Notes under the pieces: model-generated
Database searches by the model: none
Seen by the model: the letters and a program-made list of their open reading frames with translations, nothing else
What the model was told of the DNA's origin: nothing
In this document: positions 1 to 5,487 of the stretch, piece by piece
Layout of the letters: every line of letters starts with the position of its first letter
Numbering within the stretch: the first letter of the stretch is position 1
Position numbers and translations under genes: made by a program
Source of the DNA: VRUB01 sp046758085
GTDB taxonomy: Bacteria > Pseudomonadota > Gammaproteobacteria > Acidiferrobacterales > SPGG2
NCBI GenBank assembly: GCA_046758085.1
Contig: JBHHZP010000169.1
Location: forward strand, 1 to 6,999
Reading direction: 5' to 3'
DNA length: 6,999 nt

Positions 1-318
1 GCTTATATTCGCCCAACAACCTGTAATCTCAAAGTTCTCATAGATAACTTTCAAGAACTCCAAGACGCTTTTGACCGATTCATAGATAAACGCATTGAGG
101 TCCTGGAACTCTTGCAACTTGTGCAGGTCCTGATCCGTCTGCCATTTATCTCCCGGTTCAAGCTTCGGGTAATCGGCCGTCAATTCCGCGAGTTTCCTTT
201 TTATATCCGCATTGATGACTTCATAATCGTGCCGTTTTAACTGCGTGCACCAAACATAGGTCGGAAACAATGAGACGACTTCTGTTGCCTCGACAGCCGG
301 ATTGTTGGGGTCGATCAT
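1..318 (-). CDS. Putative 2OG-Fe(II) oxygenase (TIGR02466-like), N-terminal part, cut by left window edge
   Basis: Translating the minus strand from the ATG at 318-316 gives 106 uninterrupted codons running off the left edge. The product begins MIDPNNPAVEATEVVSLFPT and reaches ITGCWANIS at the edge. An early 'LFPT-x-VW' segment (residues 17-23), a middle 'W-x-(T/S)-x-x-DLH' segment (about residues 59-66) and a 'WANI' segment (residues 102-105) match my memory of the TIGR02466 / 2OG-FeII_Oxy_5 group, proteins of roughly 200 residues. In that family the iron-binding HxD…H residues follow the WANI segment, so they would lie outside this window and could not be checked. An in-frame TGA lies upstream and no other standard start lies between it and this ATG, so the start is fairly safe although no good ribosome binding site is visible. 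Substrate is unknown; family members are often uncharacterised or phage-related. The family call rests on motif memory, not a search. Confidence 0.6.
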   Translation of the reverse strand, partial: MIDPNNPAVEATEVVSLFPTYVWCTQLKRHDYEVINADIKRKLAELTADYPKLEPGDKWQTDQDLHKLQEFQDLNAFIYESVKSVLEFLKVIYENFEITGCWANIS

Positions 319-427
319 AGGACCAAGGCTAAATAGTGTTTTTGCGGACGAAGCGGCGTTCCTTCACTTTCATAAGGCCAACACGGGCAAGCAGTAAACC
401 ACAGCCGCTCGGCCTATCAGATAGCGT

Positions 428-907
428 CTAAATACGCAGGACAAACACCAACAGATAGACCAAGGCAAACGCCAAGAAAAGAAAAGCGATACAAATTACC
501 CAGGCCACGACCAATATCGGCCAGCATTTCCGCTGAAACAAGTAGACGTTGCTGACACTCACAATGGTGAGCCCGACAATCAGGGAAACCGCGCCTTTAG
601 TCAGGACTGCGTAGCTGCCGGCAGGCGAATGCGGCACCTGCAGTATACGTGCGAACAATCCAAGTTCCGCGATCGAATACAGGAAAAATGCCCACCCAAG
701 AACCAGCAAGAACCCGTAAATGATCTCACCAACCATGTCTCTTTCAATGATGTTCTGTGATATATCGCTGCTCATGCCGTTCTTGGTAATCGAAATGTCG
801 GGGCTGCCAACCAGCACTTCGCTGTCGCCGGAATCGGTTTTGAAGTGACCGGATTGTGGCACCTCCGAGCCTCTGTCCACGGCGCTTTGCGCGTATTCTT
901 CACCCAT
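428..907 (-). CDS. Small three-helix membrane protein of unknown function
   Basis: A 159-residue product that I do not recognise. Residues 1-57 are hydrophilic, rich in Ser, Asp and Glu, with no signal peptide. Three hydrophobic stretches follow, at about residues 59-83, 104-124 and 130-157, separated by a short loop containing VPHSPAG and a basic turn (QRKC). The C-terminus ends in the membrane or just past it (VLRI). It is therefore probably an integral inner-membrane protein. The start is uncertain: ATG at 907 follows closely after an in-frame stop but has no clear ribosome binding site; Met45 (775) or Met58 (736) would remove much or all of the polar leader and keep every helix. It is divergent from the flippase-like gene at 1115 and stands in the same direction as the truncated oxygenase gene, 109 bp away. 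Nothing ties it functionally to either neighbour. Confidence 0.6.
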   Translation of the reverse strand: MGEEYAQSAVDRGSEVPQSGHFKTDSGDSEVLVGSPDISITKNGMSSDISQNIIERDMVGEIIYGFLLVLGWAFFLYSIAELGLFARILQVPHSPAGSYAVLTKGAVSLIVGLTIVSVSNVYLFQRKCWPILVVAWVICIAFLFLAFALVYLLVFVLRI

Positions 908-1035
908 ACCAAGCCAATTCCCGTCTCATACGTTGCCACCCGGCCCATACCGGTGATACCGAGCGGCCGTTTCCTGTAGGCTCCACTACGCTACTCGGGC
1001 TCACATGCAGCTTTTTGTACACGCCTTCCTGGTTT

Positions 1036-1062
1036 TTCGCAATAACCCTCTAGTAAGATAAT
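1036..1062 (+). promoter_or_regulatory. Weak candidate sigma-70 promoter for the flippase-like gene
   Basis: TTCGCA (1036-1041) and GATAAT (1057-1062) resemble the -35 and -10 boxes with four and five matches respectively, but are only 15 bp apart, shorter than the usual 16-18. The pair lies about 50 bp before the start at 1115 in a divergent spacer that should contain promoters for both directions. No better pair was seen; this is a guess from position and consensus. Confidence 0.2.
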
Positions 1063-1114
1063 TCCTACCCACTCTCGGAACTGAAATATTAATGAGGCCG
1101 CATCAATTCGAGGA

Positions 1115-2101
1115 ATGAGCAGGAAGCAACAGCTCTCCGTCTGGTTCGGGGTGATACTAAGCAGCTTTTTTCTTTGGCTGGCCCTGAAGGATACGAACTT
1201 CCCAGCGGTCGGTCGCGCGCTCGCACGCTCACAGCCGCTGTTCGTGTTGCCGCTGCTTGTTGCCCTTGGTCTGTTCTGTTGGACCAAAGCGCTACGTGTT
1301 CGTCTATTGCTCATGCCGATGTGCGCGATCAGTAGCCGGGATAATTTTCGCATCATCATGATCGGCTTCGCCTTCAACAACATATTCCTGGTGCGCGTCG
1401 GCGAGATCGTGCGCATATATCTGCTGGGGCATGAGCACAATCTGAGCAAGACCTCTATTCTCGCCACCATGGTTGTAGAGCGTACCTTCGACTTCCTCAT
1501 CGTATTATGTTTCTTGGGCCTTGTTATTATGGCCGGCACTCAAACACCCGCTGCACTGGCCAACGCGGGGTATTTTATCGCCGGAACCGGGTTAGGCCTA
1601 CTGCTGATGGTGCTGATTTGTGCCGTGTGGCCCGAAACGCTTGTGGCCGTTTTCCAAAAGTTCGCCCGAGTACTGCCCGGGGCCCTGCAGTCCAGGATCG
1701 TGCATCACTTACGGCTGGGTATCGCAGGGTTACATGCCCTGGAGAATCCCCGGCTGCTGTCCGGCATACTACTGAGCTCGGTGGCCCAGGGGGTGTTGAT
1801 GGCGGCATCGCTGTATATCGGGGTGATTGCCGTCGGGCTGCAGGTGCCGGTCTCGGCGGCGTTTGTGCTGCTCGCGCTCGTGGTAGCGGCGATGACATTG
1901 CCAAGTGGTCCCGGGTTTTTTGGCACGATCCAACTCTGCTTTGTGCTAGCGCTCAAACCATATGGTGTAAACGCCGCAGATGCCTTCGCGGCCTCGGTTT
2001 TTTATCACCTGTTGAACTACGCCGCGATTACCGCGACCGGTCTTTATTTCCTCAAACGCACGGGGCAAAAATGGGCAACGCTACGCAAGCTGCGCACTTG
2101 A
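1115..2101 (+). CDS. LPG-synthase-TM / flippase-like integral membrane protein (PF03706, TIGR00374 type)
   Basis: A 328-residue polytopic membrane protein with about eight hydrophobic segments (near residues 7-24, 42-59, 124-140, 152-172, 214-241, 246-261, 267-281 and 295-313). Family landmarks are visible: GFAFNN (84-89) followed by RVGEIVR (94-100), ATMVVERTFD (117-126) and LPSGPGFFG (262-270). These match the stand-alone flippase-like domain family that also forms the membrane half of MprF and includes YbhN/AglD-type proteins. The soluble aminoacyl-transfer domain of MprF is absent, so lysinylation of lipid is not expected; members are proposed to move or help modify lipids or lipid-linked sugars, but the substrate here is unknown. 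The usual proline before 'xRxGE' is replaced (FLVRVGE). The start ATG has a GAGG-like sequence almost touching it, so the ribosome site is poor; GTG at codon 13 is an alternative. The gene stands alone, divergent from 428-907 and convergent with acpS. Confidence 0.85.
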   Translation: MSRKQQLSVWFGVILSSFFLWLALKDTNFPAVGRALARSQPLFVLPLLVALGLFCWTKALRVRLLLMPMCAISSRDNFRIIMIGFAFNNIFLVRVGEIVRIYLLGHEHNLSKTSILATMVVERTFDFLIVLCFLGLVIMAGTQTPAALANAGYFIAGTGLGLLLMVLICAVWPETLVAVFQKFARVLPGALQSRIVHHLRLGIAGLHALENPRLLSGILLSSVAQGVLMAASLYIGVIAVGLQVPVSAAFVLLALVVAAMTLPSGPGFFGTIQLCFVLALKPYGVNAADAFAASVFYHLLNYAAITATGLYFLKRTGQKWATLRKLRT

Positions 2102-2425
2102 CCCGGCTGCAGGCTTGTGCTTGAAGCCCACAGACCCTGTAGCCGCACCATCCGCCAAGCGCCCAGGCCCCCCGCCAAAGGCACCCGGGCTTGCTGTTCG
2201 CCACAAAAAGCGCGTTTGTCCACTGCGCAGCCAATTCGCTGTAGCACCACCCCAGGCAGGGTTAGGCTGCATGGATTGCTTTGCGCCCCCGCGCTCGCTA
2301 ATCAGACACCGAATCAAGCCGCCGGACCCGTGAACGGCCCCCATACTGCAGTACATTCACCATAGCCCGGTCTGCTCTGCGGTAAGGGAGTATCGGAATA
2401 ACGGCTGCCCACGCCCCATACGTAC
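2102..2425. other. Convergent intergenic gap with no supported gene
   Basis: These 324 bases separate the end of the plus-strand flippase-like gene from the end of acpS on the minus strand. Several frames are open for 60-90 codons because the sequence is GC-rich, but none has a ribosome site, a recognisable motif or plausible composition. A terminator would be expected for both transcripts, yet I see no GC-rich hairpin followed by a T-run. Weak inverted repeats exist: GGCTT/AAGCC at 2112-2116 and 2124-2128, and a longer imperfect one, CAAGC (2156-2160) pairing with GCTTG (2189-2193), extended by CC/GG past a one-base bulge. A perfect 10-bp palindrome, TACTGCAGTA, lies at 2344-2353. None is convincing as a terminator; transcription may end Rho-dependently or by collision. 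Confidence 0.6.
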
Positions 2426-2806
2426 TCACGCCGCATACAGCGTTACGACTGCGACCGCATACTCATCCTCATCGGCGAGACTGACGTGAGAGTCTGTAAT
2501 GCCCTTCTTTTTTACAAATTCCAGCGCAAACCCGTTGAACTCGAGCAGTGGCTTGCCCCGAGCATCGTGATTCACGCCGATCTGCCGCCAACCCAAACCA
2601 CCGCTGAAACCCATACCCATCGCCTTCACTGCAGCTTCTTTGGCGGCAAAGCGGCGCGCCAGAAAATGAGCTTGTTTTTTTTCCTTCTGATAGTCGTCCA
2701 GTTCCTGTTCGGTAAGAATCCGGCGCGGAAATCTATCTCCGAACCGTTGCAGATTTTTTTCCATGCGAACGACGCGCACGATATCGGTACCAATACCAAA
2801 AATCAT
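2426..2806 (-). CDS. acpS: Holo-[acyl-carrier-protein] synthase (AcpS)
   Basis: AcpS transfers the 4'-phosphopantetheine arm of coenzyme A to the conserved serine of acyl carrier protein, making the active carrier for fatty acid synthesis in the cytoplasm. The 126-residue product has the family's standard length and landmarks: GIGTDIV at residues 4-10 with the magnesium ligand Asp8, the RRFAAKEAAVKA segment at 51-62 with Glu57 and Lys61, and the C-terminal HVSLADEDEYAVA strand region. Asp8 and Glu57 correspond to Asp9 and Glu58 of the E. coli enzyme. The ATG overlaps the pdxJ stop by four bases (ATGA), and a GAGG lies about ten bases upstream inside pdxJ, so it is almost certainly translated by coupling to pdxJ. 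It is the last gene of the cluster; pdxJ-acpS adjacency is common in gammaproteobacteria. Confidence 0.97.
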   Translation of the reverse strand: MIFGIGTDIVRVVRMEKNLQRFGDRFPRRILTEQELDDYQKEKKQAHFLARRFAAKEAAVKAMGMGFSGGLGWRQIGVNHDARGKPLLEFNGFALEFVKKKGITDSHVSLADEDEYAVAVVTLYAA

Positions 2807-3528
2807 GCCTCGGCTACCTCAGTCATCAAACGTTTCATCTCCCGTACTGCCTCCTGCAGGCCCGTGAATACCGCGCGCGCCACAATCGCGTGGCCAATAT
2901 TCAGCTCGGTAATACCGGCCATCGCGGCAATATGCTGCACATTGTGATAGTTCAAACCGTGCCCGGCGTTAACCTGCAAGCCCAGGTCCAGCCCCTGCTG
3001 GACGGCTTGCCGGATACGGGCCAGCTGGTGCAGGCGTTCCGCACGGTCGTGCGCATCGGCGAAATGTCCGGTGTGCAGCTCCACCACCGGCGCTCCGGTC
3101 TCGGCCACCGCCGACAGCTGCTCGGGGTCTGGGTCAATGAACAACGACACCTGCACGTTGGCGTCCTTGAGACGCGCGCATACCTCGGTCAGAGCTTTTC
3201 CCAAAGACTTCACGTCAAGCCCGCCTTCCGTGGTCAGCTCTTCGCGCCGCTCAGGCACCAGGCAGCAGTTTTCCGGGACGATGCGTTCCGCGAAGCCAAC
3301 CATCTCCTGCACTGCAGCCATCTCCAGGTTCATGGGCGTCTGCAGCACTTGCTTAATCAGCGCCACGTCGCGCTCCTGGATGTGGCGACGATCTTCACGC
3401 AGGTGTAATGTGATCCCGTCCGCTCCTGCCTGCTCGGCCTCCAGCGCCGCCTGCACGGGATCCGGGTAGCGCGTACCTCGCGCCTGGCGCAGCGTTGCCA
3501 CGTGGTCAATATTAACGCCGAGCTTCAT
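2803..3528 (-). CDS. pdxJ: Pyridoxine 5'-phosphate synthase (PdxJ)
   Basis: PdxJ condenses 1-deoxy-D-xylulose 5-phosphate with 3-amino-2-oxopropyl phosphate to form pyridoxine 5'-phosphate, the ring-closing step of the DXP-dependent vitamin B6 pathway. The 241-residue TIM-barrel protein aligns by eye with the E. coli enzyme (243 residues) nearly without gaps: GVNIDHVATLRQARGT at the N-terminus, GITLHLREDRRHI with catalytic His42, MNLEMA with Glu69, TTEGGLDV, NAGHGLNYHNV with His190, and ELNIGHAIVARAV near the end; these catalytic residues correspond to E. coli His45, Glu72 and His193. I chose ATG at 3528; the preceding codon at 3531 is TTG in frame and is an alternative start giving one extra residue. 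The start lies inside recO with a 17-nt overlap, and the stop overlaps the acpS start, so both junctions suggest translational coupling. Confidence 0.97.
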   Translation of the reverse strand: MKLGVNIDHVATLRQARGTRYPDPVQAALEAEQAGADGITLHLREDRRHIQERDVALIKQVLQTPMNLEMAAVQEMVGFAERIVPENCCLVPERREELTTEGGLDVKSLGKALTEVCARLKDANVQVSLFIDPDPEQLSAVAETGAPVVELHTGHFADAHDRAERLHQLARIRQAVQQGLDLGLQVNAGHGLNYHNVQHIAAMAGITELNIGHAIVARAVFTGLQEAVREMKRLMTEVAEA

Positions 3529-4279
3529 CAACGCCCATCTCCTGATCCTGGTCGACCGGGGCTTGCTTCAAATTGCGAAACAGCTTGCGACTGTTCAAGG
3601 GCTTGCCGCCCAGGTGCTGCGCTAGCACACGCCGCATCAACACCTTGGTCTCCCGCAGGGCCTGTGGGTCGACTAGCCTCTCCTGCGCAAGCGCCAACAG
3701 ACTGGACCCCCTGACCTGAATGCCTCGTTCAAACCCACCTGCCCGGCCACGCGCGATCCGCACGGGCCCACGATCAACGACATACTCGTATACGCCGTCG
3801 GGGTCGATTGGTCCATTATCGATGATCTCTTGATCGAGCACTAGCCCGTAACCCACCTCCTGCAGGAGTCGTTTCTCGAATATGCGTAGTGTCGACTCGA
3901 CCGCTCCCCCGGCCTGCAAGGCTTCAAGGGCCGATCGATAGGCGAGGAACAGCGACTCATGCGGGTCGTGCCGATGAAGCAAGCGTAATAAGAGTTCGTT
4001 TATGTAGAAACCGCAGTAAAGTCCGATACCGCTTAGGAACATAGCGTCGCCGTTCAGCTCGGCGCCGGACAGGACGGGGACCTCGCCCCTACCGCTCCAG
4101 TCGATCAGCAATGGTTGAAACGGCTCGATCGGCGTTCGTTGCCGCGGCTCGCCACGACGGGCACCTTTAGCCAGTACACCGAAGCGCCCATAGTCGCGCG
4201 TAAACAGCTCAAGCAGGAGACTGGTCTCGCGATAGCTGTAGTGGTGCAGCACGTAGGCTGGTTGTTGGCTAACGCGCAT
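3512..4279 (-). CDS. recO: DNA repair protein RecO
   Basis: RecO is a recombination mediator: with RecR it helps RecA displace single-strand-binding protein and promotes annealing during gap repair in the RecFOR pathway. The 255-residue product has the family's N-terminal OB-fold opening, with AYVLHHYSYRETSLLLELFTR (split here as AYVLHHYSY then RETSLLLELFTR) at residues 8-28 and GRFGVLAKGARR at 31-42, followed by the helical C-terminal part containing FLSGIGLYCGFYINELLLRLL. Length is close to the E. coli protein (242). There is only one cysteine, so the four-Cys zinc site of many other bacterial RecO proteins is absent, as in enterobacterial RecO. The ATG at 4279 has no strong ribosome site. 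Unlike every other junction in the cluster, 311 bp of non-coding sequence separate it from era, and a 28-codon ORF overlaps its start. It overlaps pdxJ by 17 nt downstream. Confidence 0.95.
   Translation of the reverse strand: MRVSQQPAYVLHHYSYRETSLLLELFTRDYGRFGVLAKGARRGEPRQRTPIEPFQPLLIDWSGRGEVPVLSGAELNGDAMFLSGIGLYCGFYINELLLRLLHRHDPHESLFLAYRSALEALQAGGAVESTLRIFEKRLLQEVGYGLVLDQEIIDNGPIDPDGVYEYVVDRGPVRIARGRAGGFERGIQVRGSSLLALAQERLVDPQALRETKVLMRRVLAQHLGGKPLNSRKLFRNLKQAPVDQDQEMGVDEARR
3539..3543 (-). promoter_or_regulatory. Ribosome binding site of pdxJ, inside recO
   Basis: The minus strand reads AGGAG here, within the last codons of recO. It is 10 nt before the ATG at 3528 and 7 nt before the in-frame TTG at 3531. 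Spacing is slightly better for TTG, codon preference favours ATG; the two products differ by a single residue. Confidence 0.6.
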
Positions 4280-4295
4280 CAGCCAATGTTAACTC

Positions 4296-4335
4296 AAAAA
4301 CTTCCAACGCAAAGGCGCAAAGACGGCAAGTTTTT
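4296..4335. repeat. Octamer tandem repeat inside an 8-bp inverted repeat, upstream of recO
   Basis: AAAAACTT (4296-4303) and AAGTTTTT (4328-4335) are perfect inverted copies. Between and into them run three octamers: ACGCAAAG (4307-4314), GCGCAAAG (4315-4322) and the degenerate ACGGCAAG (4323-4330). Short GCAAAG-type tandem repeats of this flavour occur as dispersed intergenic repeats in a number of bacterial genomes as far as I recall, but I cannot confirm the family. The element ends 17 bp before the recO start codon. On the minus strand it could form an AT-rich hairpin ending in T5, but the stem is too weak to call a terminator. Confidence 0.6.
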
Positions 4336-4370
4336 ACCATAAAATATCTACTCATAGCGCCTACACCTAT

Positions 4371-4491
4371 CGTGGAGTCAGCCTGGTCTCTCGCGTCAGA
4401 TCTGAGGTATCTGGAGCTCAACTGACGTACCTCAGCAGGCTCATACCTGCAAATTCGGAACTCCCCGAGACCACGGAGTATTTAGAATACT
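4371..4491. repeat. Cluster of nested and interleaved inverted repeats, candidate structured RNA or small repeat element
   Basis: Perfect inverted pairs found by eye: TGGTCTC (4384-4390)/GAGACCA (4467-4473) enclosing most of the element; AGCCTG (4380-4385)/CAGGCT (4436-4441); CTGAGGTA (4402-4409)/TACCTCAG (4428-4435); CGTCAG (4394-4399)/CTGACG (4422-4427); GCAGG (4435-4439)/CCTGC (4446-4450); ACTCC (4460-4464)/GGAGT (4475-4479); and AGTATT (4477-4482)/AATACT (4486-4491) around a 3-nt loop. The CTGAGGTA and CGTCAG pairs interleave, so they must form alternative hairpins or a pseudoknot. TCAGATCTGA at 4396-4405 is a 10-bp palindrome of its own. No known riboswitch, T-box or integron attachment site was recognised. 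If transcribed, it lies in the era-recO intercistronic RNA. Confidence 0.5.
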
Positions 4492-4590
4492 ATTGATTAG
4501 CCTCCTTTGCGTCTCTCGATCGCTGTTCCCGACGCGATTCTACCTCCTCCTCCATGGAGTCGTGCGATCTCCGCGTTGGTGGCGGATGTT

Positions 4591-5487
4591 CTATTCTTCA
4601 CCGTAGTGCAGGCTGTGCAGTATCGTCTGGCTATCGGCCCAACCTTCGCGTACCTTGACCCAAAGCTCGAGATAGACCTTCGAGCCAAGGAATTTTTCCA
4701 TCTGCGCGCGAGCGCGCGCGCCGATCTGCTTTAAGCGCCCACCCGCGCGCCCGATCACGATGCCCTTTTGACTTTCCTTTTCCACCCAGATTACCACCCC
4801 GATGCGCACATGCTTTTCCATACGCTCGAAATGCTCGATCCCGACGCCAATTGCATACGGCAGCTCCTGCCGCAGGCTGCGAAATACTTGCTCACGCACG
4901 AGCTCTGCCGCCATGAACCGTTCATCGCGATCCGTGACTTGCTCTCGCGGAAACAGCGGTGGTTGCACCGGCAGATAGCGCAGCAGGCTATCCTTCAGAT
5001 CAGCGAGGTTTTCGCCAGTCAGGGCGGACAAGGGAATGATTTCACCGAACTCCATCCGCTCCGCGGCCTGTTGCATGAGTGGCAGCAGTCGCTCTCGGCG
5101 CTTCAGCAGATCAATTTTGTTGATTGCCAGTATCACCGGGCAGGGTTGGCGCCGCACAAGATTCAGCACTGAATCATCGGCAGCGGTCCAACCGCTTGCC
5201 GCAATGACGATTACCACGCAGTCTACGCCTTCCAAGCTACCTCGTGCGGCGCGGTTCATCAGGCGATCGAGCGCGCTCTTCGCGCCCGCGCGTAGACCGG
5301 GCGTGTCCACATAGACTATCTGCGCACGCTCGTCGGTCCTGATTCCAATCAGCCGGTTGCGGGTGGTCTGTGGTCGTTGCGAGGTAATGCTGACCTTTTG
5401 CTGGACGAGCCGGTTAATTAATGTGGATTTTCCGACGTTGGGACGTCCAACGATTGTAACGAAACCACACCTGAACGGCTCAGGCAC
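4591..5487 (-). CDS. era: GTPase Era, 30S ribosome assembly factor
   Basis: Era is an essential GTPase that binds the 3' end of 16S rRNA through a KH domain and assists 30S subunit maturation. The 298-residue product has every expected element: P-loop GRPNVGKS at 14-21, switch region SITSQRPQTTRNR at 33-45, DTPG at 61-64, NKID at 123-126, SAL at 154-156, and a C-terminal KH domain (about 190-298) with GIVIGRAGGRLKQIG at 242-256. The usual KH loop is written here as GRAGG. Length matches E. coli Era (301). The start is GTG at 5487, eight bases inside the end of rnc; no ATG alternative exists before the P-loop and no strong ribosome site is visible, so translation is probably coupled to rnc. 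Downstream lies the unusual 311-bp gap before recO. Confidence 0.98.
   Translation of the reverse strand: MPEPFRCGFVTIVGRPNVGKSTLINRLVQQKVSITSQRPQTTRNRLIGIRTDERAQIVYVDTPGLRAGAKSALDRLMNRAARGSLEGVDCVVIVIAASGWTAADDSVLNLVRRQPCPVILAINKIDLLKRRERLLPLMQQAAERMEFGEIIPLSALTGENLADLKDSLLRYLPVQPPLFPREQVTDRDERFMAAELVREQVFRSLRQELPYAIGVGIEHFERMEKHVRIGVVIWVEKESQKGIVIGRAGGRLKQIGARARAQMEKFLGSKVYLELWVKVREGWADSQTILHSLHYGEE

Larger units (their letters stand above)
4280..4590. other. Era–recO intergenic region, repeat-rich, no supported gene
   Basis: These 311 bases interrupt an otherwise overlapping or closely packed gene cluster. From the era side it contains, on the minus strand, a purine-rich stretch with GGAGGAGGAGG (near 4543-4553), a perfect AAGGAGG (4501-4507) not followed by a usable start codon, a dense inverted-repeat cluster (4371-4491), and an octamer repeat set in an inverted repeat (4296-4335). 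Three short minus-strand ORFs of 21, 8 and 28 codons can be read but none is convincing. No clear sigma-70 promoter was found, though a secondary promoter for recO-pdxJ-acpS would make sense here. It could be a 5' untranslated region with regulatory structure, the remains of a lost gene, or an inserted small repeat element. Confidence 0.6.

Noticed and set aside
329..373. 14-codon minus-strand ORF (MKVKERRFVRKNTI) ending 10 nt before the oxygenase-like start
   Set aside because: Possible leader peptide, but too short to judge, with no attenuator structure beside it and no good ribosome site.
371..424. Inverted repeat ATAAGGCC/GGCCTAT (373-379 region and 411-417) and palindrome CTATCAGATAG (414-424) after the 428-907 gene
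   Set aside because: Considered as a terminator; the arms are short, bulged and not followed by a T-run.
941..969. CGGCC/GGCCG inverted repeat around ACCGGT in the divergent spacer
   Set aside because: Five-bp arms with an 18-20 bp separation are expected by chance in GC-rich DNA; no operator family recognised.
2081..2365. Open frames of 60-90 codons on both strands in the gap after the flippase-like gene
   Set aside because: Several mutually overlapping frames are open at once, which indicates GC-rich non-coding DNA; none has a ribosome site or a recognisable motif.
2890..3408. Long open frame of 172 codons on the plus strand opposite pdxJ
   Set aside because: It lies entirely antisense to a well-supported PdxJ gene, has no motif or ribosome site, and reflects codon bias of the real strand.
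4371..4491. Integron attachment (attC) site, T-box or known riboswitch as explanation of the inverted-repeat cluster
   Set aside because: No GTTRRRY core sites, no T-box sequence, and no riboswitch core that I recognise; left as an unknown structured element.
4768..5172. Open frame of 134 codons on the plus strand opposite era
   Set aside because: Antisense to all of the Era GTPase/KH region; composition is that of a shadow frame.
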